From contig QMMS01000120.1 of assembly GCA_003647375.1 (NCBI GenBank), positions 1 to 12,069 of the forward strand: 12,069 nucleotides of DNA. The letters run 5' to 3'. The notes under the pieces are model-generated. The model did no database searches. It worked only from the letters and a program-made list of their open reading frames with translations, and was not told the origin of the DNA. Positions 6,352 to 12,069 of this stretch are shown in pieces. The stretch is from Deltaproteobacteria bacterium (GTDB lineage Bacteria > Desulfobacterota > Desulfobacteria > Desulfobacterales > B30-G6). Each line of letters begins with the position of its first letter. Position 1 is the first letter of the stretch. Both the position numbers and the translations under genes were made by a program.

Positions 6352-6400
6352 TAAAATTGCTTCGCAATTTTATTTGACGCGACTTCGTCGCTTTTTATTT
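6350..6400 (+). terminator. Two-hairpin intrinsic terminator after paaK
   Basis: AATAAAATTGC (6350-6360) and GCAATTTTATT (6364-6374) form a perfect 11-bp stem with a TTC loop, overlapping the paaK stop by two bases. GCGAC (6379-6383) and GTCGC (6387-6391) form a second stem with a TTC loop, followed at once by TTTTTATTT. The second stem plus T tract is the best intrinsic terminator in the window. Confidence 0.75.
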
Positions 6401-6412
6401 ATCTTTTATATA

Positions 6413-6441
6413 TTTTGAAATTCGTTCTTTGAATTTCAAAA
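6413..6441. promoter_or_regulatory. Inverted repeat abutting the ribosome binding site of the reductase gene
   Basis: TTTTGAAATTC (6413-6423) and GAATTTCAAAA (6431-6441) are perfect 11-bp complements with a 7-base spacer. The GGGGGAAG ribosome binding site begins in the next base. It could be an operator or an mRNA hairpin acting on the reductase-activator pair, or one more low-complexity palindrome. Confidence 0.4.
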
Positions 6442-6454
6442 GGGGGAAGAAATA

Positions 6455-7399
6455 ATGAAGGGAAAATCGTCATTTAGTCCCCGGAAATTTGCTGTCATCG
6501 GCGCGGGTCCTGTTGGCTGCATTGTCGCTGCTTTCCTTGCAAAAAACGGGTATGATGTTACCCTTTGCGATATCATGCCTGAATTGCTGGAACCGGCTCT
6601 GGACCCCGGCATCACCCTCGAAGGCGCTGAAAATCTCCTGCAGCCGGTAACCCGCACCTGCCTGACAGTGGACGAGATCGCCGACCACCAGCCGGATGTT
6701 ATTTTCATCACGGTCAAAGCCAATGCACTGCCCTTGATCGTATCGGCCATCGAAAGTTTTTATCAGGATGGTATGTTTGTGGTCAGCTGGCAGAACGGCA
6801 TCGATACAGAGCTTGAAATATCCAAGACGCTTGGAGACAAACCGTCCATGCGAGCCGTCGTAAATTACGGTTGTGGTCTAAAATCACCCTGTCACGTCTC
6901 CATGCCGTTTCACCACCCGCCTCACTTTATTCAGGAGCTTAGTCCAGAATCGAAAGATGCTGCCATTGCCATTGCCAATGCCCTGACCCGGAGTGGCCTC
7001 GAGACGGAGCGCACCGACGAGATTATTTCCATGGTATGGCGCAAAGGGGTTTTAAATGCCTGTATGAATCCGGTATGTGCCGTCACCGGGCTCACCATGG
7101 CTCAGGCCATGAATGACCCCATTGTCTTCAATATCGTCGACAACCTGGTCAAGGAGTGCATCAAAGTGGCACGGGCCAATGAAATCAACCTGGGGTGGGA
7201 TTTCTACCCCAATGCCATTGCATATATGCGTAATGCAGGAAATCACAAACCTTCCATGTTGATGGATATCGAAAATAAACGGCGAACGGAAATCGACTAT
7301 ATCAATGGTAAATTTGTGGAATACGGTCAACGGGCAGGCATTGAAACGCCCTACAACATAACGTTGCGTTCCCTGGTTAAAGGGTTAGAATCCAAGTAA
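6455..7399 (+). CDS. Ketopantoate reductase family 2-oxoacid reductase
   Basis: A 314-residue ApbA/PanE-family oxidoreductase. GAGPVG (16-21) is the Rossmann dinucleotide loop. Family residues are kept: Lys88 in ITVKA, Asn114 in QNGID, catalytic Lys197 and Asn201 in VWRKGVLN, Ser267 in KPSML and Glu279 in RRTEIDYING. A purine-rich GGGGGAAG lies just before the ATG. The family reduces 2-oxoacids with NAD(P)H. Several members are not pantoate enzymes but D-2-hydroxyacid dehydrogenases, such as Lactococcus PanE acting on 2-oxoisocaproate and the enterococcal D-mandelate type. The stop codon overlaps the start of the dehydratase-activator gene (TAATG), so reduction of a 2-oxoacid to a 2-hydroxyacid substrate for that dehydratase is the favoured role (inference). 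Ordinary pantothenate synthesis remains possible, though no other pan gene is present. Confidence 0.85.
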   Translation: MKGKSSFSPRKFAVIGAGPVGCIVAAFLAKNGYDVTLCDIMPELLEPALDPGITLEGAENLLQPVTRTCLTVDEIADHQPDVIFITVKANALPLIVSAIESFYQDGMFVVSWQNGIDTELEISKTLGDKPSMRAVVNYGCGLKSPCHVSMPFHHPPHFIQELSPESKDAAIAIANALTRSGLETERTDEIISMVWRKGVLNACMNPVCAVTGLTMAQAMNDPIVFNIVDNLVKECIKVARANEINLGWDFYPNAIAYMRNAGNHKPSMLMDIENKRRTEIDYINGKFVEYGQRAGIETPYNITLRSLVKGLESK

Positions 7400-8187
7400 T
7401 GGCACCATTGAAACCCATCTACGTCGGTGTCGATGTGGGGGCATCCCGAACCAAGCTGGCGATTTTGGATACAGCACATCAGCTGCTTGGCTATGATGTT
7501 CAGAAATCAGGAACTGATTTTTCCGCAACCGCCGACAACTGCCTCGAAACATCCCTTAAAATGGCCGGTGCTACTCGTTCCGACATTCAACGCGTGGTCT
7601 CGACGGGTTACGGCCGTAAGAATGTTACCTACTCTGACGAAACCAAAACCGAAATCGGCTGCCACGCAAAGGGCTGCTATCTCTACTACCCTTTTGCCAT
7701 TACCATTATCGATATCGGCGGTCAGGACAACAAAATCATCAAACTGGACGATAAGGGTCGCAGAACCGGTTTTAAAATGAACCGGAAATGTGCCGCGGGA
7801 ACCGGCGCTTTTCTGGAAGAAATGTCCCCGCGTCTGGACATCCCCCTTGAAGCAATGAATGAGCTGGCCGTACAATCCATGGAAATGGTTAAACTGGGCA
7901 GCTTCTGTACTGTTTTTTCGGGTACGGAAGTACTTGAAAACATCCGCCGTGGTAAAAAAGTCAGTGACATTGTCAAGGGTCTGTTTTACTCGGTCATCAA
8001 ACGGGTGGTCGAGATGGATGCCTTTACGGATAACGTAGTGATGACAGGTGGCGTGGTGGCTCACAACCCTTATCTCGTAACCATGACGGAAGAACTCATC
8101 AACAGGCAGATTCTCGTACCCGAATTTCCCCAGTTGACCGGAGCTATCGGGGCGGCGCTGTATGCGCAGGCAGGGTCGGAGGGTTGA
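7399..8187 (+). CDS. ATPase activator of a 2-hydroxyacyl-CoA dehydratase / benzoyl-CoA reductase-type enzyme
   Basis: A 262-residue BcrA/BadF/HgdC-family ASKHA ATPase. As a homodimer with one [4Fe-4S] cluster it hydrolyses ATP to push one low-potential electron from ferredoxin into its partner enzyme. GVDVGASRTK (10-19) is the first phosphate loop and IDIGGQD (104-110) the second; STGYGRKNV (68-76) and VVMTGGVVAHNPYL are further family motifs. Cluster ligands are Cys131 in MNRKCAAGTG and Cys170 in SFCTVFSGTEV. The usual MNDKCAAGTG and FAESEV variants are slightly changed here. The length and single copy resemble HgdC-type activators rather than the two-subunit BcrA/BcrD pair. It starts inside the reductase stop codon, indicating translational coupling. 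Its own TGA stop lies in a repeat, so the last residues (GSEG) may be repeat-derived. Confidence 0.93.
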   Translation: MAPLKPIYVGVDVGASRTKLAILDTAHQLLGYDVQKSGTDFSATADNCLETSLKMAGATRSDIQRVVSTGYGRKNVTYSDETKTEIGCHAKGCYLYYPFAITIIDIGGQDNKIIKLDDKGRRTGFKMNRKCAAGTGAFLEEMSPRLDIPLEAMNELAVQSMEMVKLGSFCTVFSGTEVLENIRRGKKVSDIVKGLFYSVIKRVVEMDAFTDNVVMTGGVVAHNPYLVTMTEELINRQILVPEFPQLTGAIGAALYAQAGSEG

Positions 8188-8206
8188 AGGGTTGGAGGTT
8201 TGGAGG
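8180..8206. repeat. Inverted copy of the 1464-1490 repeat, overlapping a stop codon
   Basis: The reverse complement of this 27-base G-rich stretch matches 1464-1490 at 24 of 27 positions. The activator's TGA (8185-8187) lies inside it. After it the sequence reads GTGGCTGAG, whose complement CTCAGCCAC also resembles the TCAGCCAC flank of the other copy, so homology extends beyond the core. Confidence 0.6.
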
Positions 8207-8324
8207 GTGGCTGAGAGTTTTGAGCTCATGGCAGCATTATAGCGTCCCAGCTTATGACCGTTATAAGCCAAATAATTAAAAATTCAACACTTAAAATTCA
8301 AAATTGAACTAGTGGGGTATCTCT
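8188..8324. other. Intergenic region between activator and dehydratase subunit
   Basis: It holds the G-rich repeat tail, an unremarkable middle and an AT-rich block (about 8275-8308) repeating AAAATTCAA/CACTTAAAATTC. A GGGG stretch (8313-8316) lies 8 bases before the next ATG. No terminator is seen, so read-through from the activator gene is likely. Confidence 0.55.
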
Positions 8325-9572
8325 ATGAACGACGAAAAAAAGATCAATATTCGACGATTGAAAACCGCCAGGGACATGGGAAAGTTCATGGCAGATTATT
8401 ACTATGAATTGGATGAGGCCTCTAAAAGCGGCAAGCAGAAAATTGCCTGGTGCTCCAGTGTTGGACCCGCCGAAATACTCAGGGGCATGGGTTTTCTGAC
8501 TTATTTTCCGGAAACACACTCTGCCATGCTCGGCACGACCCGAATGGCGGTGGACCTCATACCCAAAGCCAATGCCGTGGGATATTCTCCGGATATTTGC
8601 TCTTACCTGACAGCAGACATCGGAGCCTTTATAGAGGGCGTATCACCCCTTTCCAGGGCATTCAAAGGCATTGAAGGTGTCCCAAAACCGGATGTTCTTG
8701 TATTCAACACCAACCAGTGCCGGGATGTGCAGGACTGGTTTGCATGGTACGGCGAGAAATTTAATGTGCCTGTTGTAGGTGTCCACTCCTACGTGGGGGT
8801 GAAAGATGTAACACCTTCACACATCACGTCTATTTCCAGGCAGATGGAAAATATTGTCGAGCCCTTGGAAAAAGTTGCCGGGCGGAAACTGGACATGGAT
8901 GAATTCAAGCAGGCCGTTAAATTGTCCAGGGAGTGTTCAGACCTTTGGGAAAAATGTCTTGCGGCAGCCTCGGCAAAGCCTTCGCCCATCTCTTTCTTTG
9001 ATTCGACCACTCTCATGGGGCCTGCCGTTGTTGGTCGCGGAACCCAGGAAGCCATCGATGCATACAACATTCTCCTGGAAGAGCTGGAAGAACGCGTTGC
9101 AGAAGGAGTCGGCACCATTGACCATGAACAGCACCGCATTTACTGGGAAGGCATGCCGGTATGGGGCCGCCTGAGCATGCACTCCAAACTGTTTGCCGGC
9201 CTCAATGCCAATGTCATTGCATCCACCTACTGCAGCTCCTGGATCTTTTCGGCCCTGGATCCGGATGATCCCTTCAACAGTATGGCCAAGGCATATACCG
9301 AACTCTTTATCGTCAGATCCGACGAATACAAGGAGCGGTACATCAAGGACAAGCTCGATTTATTCAAGATTGACGGGGTTGTCTATCACGATGCCAAGAC
9401 CTGCCCCAATAACTCCAACTGCAGATATGGTATGCCTCAACGGCTTGAGAATGAAACACACATACCCAGCCTGACGATCAATGGAGATTTGAATGATCTA
9501 CGCCTCCTGTCCGACGAACAAACCAAGACAAACGTAGAGGCGTTTATCGAGCAGCTTGAAGAGAATATTTAG
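8325..9572 (+). CDS. BcrB/HgdB-type 2-hydroxyacyl-CoA dehydratase or aryl-CoA reductase subunit
   Basis: A 415-residue member of the 2-hydroxyacyl-CoA dehydratase/benzoyl-CoA reductase family, near the usual subunit length. Three cysteines sit where family [4Fe-4S] ligands occur: Cys92 in DICSYLTADIG, Cys132 in NTNQCRDVQDWF and Cys360 in DAKTCPN. The CSYLTADIG stretch, the PSPISFF block (219-225) and the EELEERV segment before EGMPVW recall BcrB of class I benzoyl-CoA reductase, while IPSLTINGDLNDLR (380-393) is the general C-terminal motif. Such enzymes use ATP-energised single electrons for radical dehydration or ring reduction. These enzymes normally need two different subunits; only one is here. 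The double-cubane protein motifs I remember are absent. GGGG before the ATG is a weak ribosome binding site. The partner may be elsewhere or the protein may be homomeric. Confidence 0.88.
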   Translation: MNDEKKINIRRLKTARDMGKFMADYYYELDEASKSGKQKIAWCSSVGPAEILRGMGFLTYFPETHSAMLGTTRMAVDLIPKANAVGYSPDICSYLTADIGAFIEGVSPLSRAFKGIEGVPKPDVLVFNTNQCRDVQDWFAWYGEKFNVPVVGVHSYVGVKDVTPSHITSISRQMENIVEPLEKVAGRKLDMDEFKQAVKLSRECSDLWEKCLAAASAKPSPISFFDSTTLMGPAVVGRGTQEAIDAYNILLEELEERVAEGVGTIDHEQHRIYWEGMPVWGRLSMHSKLFAGLNANVIASTYCSSWIFSALDPDDPFNSMAKAYTELFIVRSDEYKERYIKDKLDLFKIDGVVYHDAKTCPNNSNCRYGMPQRLENETHIPSLTINGDLNDLRLLSDEQTKTNVEAFIEQLEENI

Positions 9573-9810
9573 CCCTATAGAATCAAAGGCTTTGAAATTA
9601 ATTAAAACCCGAAGAGATTGTTTTTACGCACAATGATAAATTCTAAATACGAATATCGAAATACGAAACAAATCCTAATACCGAATGCTCAAATAACCAA
9701 AACAGCCCATGGGCTTGAAGTCTAAAGTCTTGTTTTGATCATTCGTATTTGAGTTTTTTAGTATTGTTTGGGATTTCGAATTTCGTGCTTCGTATTTGAT
9801 GGAGGAAACC
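9573..9810. repeat. Long imperfect palindrome between the dehydratase subunit and acyl-CoA synthetase
   Basis: From about 9640 to 9798 the left side (AAATACGAATATCGAAATAC) mirrors the right side, whose complement begins TCAAATACGAAGCACGAAAT. Near the centre is a perfect palindrome AGCCCATGGGCT (9704-9715), flanked by AAAACA and TGTTTT. The right arm ends just before GGAGG (9801-9805), the ribosome binding site of the next gene. The first part (9573-9639) shows nothing recognisable. No transposase or target duplication is visible. Confidence 0.6.
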
Positions 9811-11889
9811 ATGTTAGATACCCTATTTCGTCCCAAATCCGTCGCCGTCATCGGTGCTTCCACCAAAGAACTTTCCATTGGTAACCGTGTCATCCGAAAC
9901 CTTGTGGATTTTGGCTTCAAGGGACCTATTTTCCCTATCAACCCCAAAGCGGATGAGGTTAGAGGCATCAAGGCATACAAGTCAATATTGGATGCCGCTG
10001 ACAATATCGATGTAGTCCACATGGTCATTCCGGCCAAATTCGTACCCATGGCGGTTGAAGACTGTGGCAAAAAAGGTGTCAAAAATATCATTATCAATTC
10101 GGGTGGCTTTTCCGAAATCGGTCCCGAAGGCGACGTCTATGAAAAGGCATTTCTCGAAAAGGCCAGGCAATACAACATTCGTGTACTGGGCCCCAACTGC
10201 CAGGGGATCATCAATACGGACCCTGATGTAAGAGCTTACTGCAATTTTACATTTACCAAGCCGGACATGGGTCATATCTCCATCGTGGCCCTCAGCGGCG
10301 GCGTAGCGGAAGTTATCCACCAGGGCTTTTCCGCCATGGGTGTCGGCACACGCATTTATGCCTCAAACGGCAATGCCTGCGACATCACGATTCCGGAAAT
10401 CATTCAATACCTCGGTGATGATGATGGGACGCGGGTTATCGTCACTTACGTGGAAGGGCTGAGAGATCCCGCCACCTTTATGAAAGTCGCCCGGGAGGTT
10501 GCAGCAAAAAAACCCATCCTGGCTATGAAAGCCGGCAGGACCATGCAGGGAGCCAAGGCCGCAGCTTCTCATACCGGTGGTCTGGCCAAGGAAGATCTTG
10601 CAACAGACCTGATATTTAAAAAAGCCGGTGTACTGACCTTCATGGACGAGGGTGAACTGATCCAGGCAGCCGCTGCTTTTGCATCCCAGCCCATCCCCAA
10701 AGGCAACCGCGTGGGTATCATCACCAACACGGGTGGGCCCGCCGTGATTGCCACCGACATCCTGGTGGGTGCCGGTGCGGAGATACCCCCGCTGTCTCAA
10801 GAAACAGAAACCCTTCTCAAAAGCAGTCTCTTCCCGGAAGCCTCTGTCAGCAACCCTGTAGATGTGCTTGCCACGGGAACTGCAGCCCATTACCGAACCT
10901 GTATGGATGCCATGATTACCGACGACACCTTTGATGCCCTCTATATCAATCACGTGACACCCTTTTTTGTCGATACGGACAGCATTGCCAGGGAAATTGC
11001 CGAAGTCAATCAGCAGGGACTTAAACCCATGGTCTGTAATTTAATGACCGACAAACAAGAGTGGGTGGAAACCACAAACATCCTTATGCAGGCACAGGTT
11101 CCGACTTATGCCCTGCCCGGTGAGGCCGCTCGCGCCATGACTGCACTGGTGCGCTACCAGGCTATTCGGGCCCGCGATATAGGTGAGCCTGCTGCATTCG
11201 ATGATGTCGACAAAGATAACGTCAGTAATATTCTATCCCGGGCCAAAGACGCGGGGCTCACTTTCTTAACGGCTGAGGACGTTTACAATATACTGGGGTC
11301 ATATGGCATTCCTTCGGCAAAATGGTCCATGGTGGCCACGGCTGAAGAGGGTGTAGTTGCTGCCGATGACCTGGGATATCCGGTTGTTGTCAAGGCTGAT
11401 GCAGCTTCCATCGTACACAAAAGCGATATGGGCGGTGTGGCCGTAAATCTGAAAAATAGCGACGACGTTCAAAAGACCATCCAGGAAATGAGCGAGCGCC
11501 TCAATGCAGACGATCTCACGTTCCTTGTCCAGAAATATCTTCCAGAGGGATTGGAAATCATCCTGGGTGCCAAGGCTGAACCGGGACTGGGCCATTTGAT
11601 CATGTTCGGAATGGGCGGCATCTACGTAGAAGTGCTTAAGGATGTGGTATTTAACCTGACCCCTGTAACATCTTTTGAAGCCGAAGAAATGCTCGACTCC
11701 ATTCAGCTGTCACCTATTCTCAAAGGGGTCCGCGGACAAAAGGGTGTATTTCGAAATGGCATCACGGATATCATTCAGCGCCTGTCGCAACTCGTTTCGG
11801 ATCATCCCATGATCCAGGAACTGGACCTGAATCCCACTTTGGCGTTCGAGGACAGTGTGGTAGTTGTGGATGCTAGGATTAGCATCTGA
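9811..11889 (+). CDS. ADP-forming acyl-CoA synthetase, fused alpha-beta
   Basis: A 692-residue single-chain acyl-CoA:ADP ligase (acyl-CoA + ADP + Pi to acid + CoA + ATP), a substrate-level energy-conserving step. GGAGG (9801-9805) precedes ATG 9811 by 5 bases; upstream TTG 9796 and ATG 9799 have none. Order: a CoA-binding Rossmann domain (SVAVIGAST near residue 12; LGPNCQG, G127-G132), a succinyl-CoA-ligase-like domain with phospho-acceptor His254 in AASHTGGLA, a second flavodoxin-like portion (TNTGGPAV), then a C-terminal ATP-grasp domain with VVVKADAASIVHKSDMGGV (His536 is the likely second phosphate-carrying histidine) and a closing ELDLNPT stretch. There is no acetyltransferase domain, which argues against a protein-acetylating homologue. 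With IorAB it would turn arylacetyl-CoA into arylacetate and ATP, as in archaeal amino-acid fermentation. The substrate is not readable. Confidence 0.92.
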   Translation: MLDTLFRPKSVAVIGASTKELSIGNRVIRNLVDFGFKGPIFPINPKADEVRGIKAYKSILDAADNIDVVHMVIPAKFVPMAVEDCGKKGVKNIIINSGGFSEIGPEGDVYEKAFLEKARQYNIRVLGPNCQGIINTDPDVRAYCNFTFTKPDMGHISIVALSGGVAEVIHQGFSAMGVGTRIYASNGNACDITIPEIIQYLGDDDGTRVIVTYVEGLRDPATFMKVAREVAAKKPILAMKAGRTMQGAKAAASHTGGLAKEDLATDLIFKKAGVLTFMDEGELIQAAAAFASQPIPKGNRVGIITNTGGPAVIATDILVGAGAEIPPLSQETETLLKSSLFPEASVSNPVDVLATGTAAHYRTCMDAMITDDTFDALYINHVTPFFVDTDSIAREIAEVNQQGLKPMVCNLMTDKQEWVETTNILMQAQVPTYALPGEAARAMTALVRYQAIRARDIGEPAAFDDVDKDNVSNILSRAKDAGLTFLTAEDVYNILGSYGIPSAKWSMVATAEEGVVAADDLGYPVVVKADAASIVHKSDMGGVAVNLKNSDDVQKTIQEMSERLNADDLTFLVQKYLPEGLEIILGAKAEPGLGHLIMFGMGGIYVEVLKDVVFNLTPVTSFEAEEMLDSIQLSPILKGVRGQKGVFRNGITDIIQRLSQLVSDHPMIQELDLNPTLAFEDSVVVVDARISI

Positions 11890-11930
11890 GTTTATTGTGT
11901 TGCTTGAGTTTATTGTGTTTATTGAGTTGG
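11887..11930. repeat. Direct repeats beginning at the synthetase stop codon
   Basis: TGAGTTTATTGTGTT occurs exactly at 11887-11901 and 11905-11919, and a partial third unit follows (TTATTGAGTTGG). The first three bases are the TGA stop of the synthetase gene. Confidence 0.75.
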
Positions 11931-11939
11931 ATACCGCAT

Positions 11940-12069
11940 ATGTCGATTAAAAGATTTGAGGAAATTGATGCTTGGAAATCGGCGCGCGAATTGGTCCTAC
12001 AAGTTTATAACGCAATCAATATGAACAAGAAGTTCCAATCTGACTTTAGACTAACCAATCAAATCCAGG
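11940..12069 (+). CDS. Four-helix-bundle protein, 23S rRNA intervening-sequence (S23) family, 3'-truncated by window
   Basis: 43 residues are visible, starting MSIKRFEEIDAWKSARELVL and continuing to LTNQIQ at the right edge. The pattern F-E-x-I-x-A-W-x-x-A-R-E-L-V followed by an LTxQI-type segment is the signature of the S23/four-helix-bundle family, small helical proteins first found encoded inside 23S rRNA intervening sequences and now common as stand-alone genes of unknown function. A related fold occurs in the Avd accessory protein of diversity-generating retroelements; no retroelement is visible here. Only a weak GGA precedes the ATG. It is probably unrelated to the metabolic cluster. 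The direct repeats just upstream may matter for its spread. Confidence 0.85.
   Translation, partial: MSIKRFEEIDAWKSARELVLQVYNAINMNKKFQSDFRLTNQIQ

Noticed and set aside
6374..6402. Promoter from TTGACG (6374-6379) for the reductase gene
   Set aside because: The hexamer is within the paaK terminator and the -10 position matches only half of the consensus.
7507..8271. 254-residue open frame on the minus strand opposite the activator
   Set aside because: The plus-strand frame has all activator motifs; the minus-strand product has no recognisable domain and is a shadow frame.
8325..9572. Double-cubane cluster protein (YjiM-like) with its reductase
   Set aside because: The single-subunit-plus-ATPase layout fits, but the TTCDGKKK-type motif I remember for that family is absent, and the cysteine placement is BcrB/HgdB-like.
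9704..9715. AGCCCATGGGCT as a stand-alone operator
   Set aside because: It is better explained as the centre of the larger imperfect palindrome; nothing links it to a regulator.

Overview
The window looks like a chromosomal stretch from an anaerobic, probably sulfate-reducing or syntrophic bacterium of the Desulfobacterota (Desulfobacterales-like). This rests on gene content (a ferredoxin-reducing 2-oxoacid oxidoreductase, an ADP-forming acyl-CoA synthetase and a BcrB/HgdB-type radical enzyme subunit with its ATPase activator) and on the low-complexity intergenic style. No rRNA or marker gene is present, so the assignment is inference.

Layout: a gene on the minus strand enters from the left edge and starts near 118. 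Ten genes then follow on the plus strand: a crotonase-family hydratase (235-1002), a small CxxC protein (1084-1299), a cysteine hydrolase of the isochorismatase/nicotinamidase fold (1516-2148), iorA (2318-4168), iorB (4283-4879), a PaaK-type aryl-CoA ligase (5044-6351), a ketopantoate-reductase-family oxidoreductase (6455-7399), a BcrA/HgdC-type activator overlapping it by one base (7399-8187), one BcrB/HgdB-type subunit (8325-9572) and a fused ADP-forming acyl-CoA synthetase (9811-11889). A truncated four-helix-bundle (S23 family) gene starts at 11940 and runs off the right edge. Several starts were moved inward to Shine-Dalgarno-supported codons. No gap between genes exceeds 300 bases.

A working model (inference) is an aromatic or branched 2-oxoacid metabolism island. 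IorAB would oxidatively decarboxylate a 2-oxoacid to acyl-CoA and reduced ferredoxin, and the ADP-forming synthetase would recover ATP from the acyl-CoA. The ketopantoate-reductase homologue would reduce the 2-oxoacid to a 2-hydroxyacid. The activator, fed by reduced ferredoxin and ATP, would fire the dehydratase/reductase subunit, and the crotonase would hydrate an unsaturated CoA ester. The PaaK-type enzyme activates an aryl acid and could also support the reverse, assimilatory direction with IorAB. The second dehydratase subunit and a CoA-transferase are not in the window.

The intergenic DNA is unusual. Most gaps hold their own quasi-repetitive, often palindromic sequence. Some repeats recur in direct or inverted orientation thousands of bases apart, and several overlap stop codons. 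Two unrelated proteins end in Lys-Ser encoded inside the same kind of stop-spanning hairpin. A two-hairpin element with a GCGAC-NNN-GTCGC second stem recurs.
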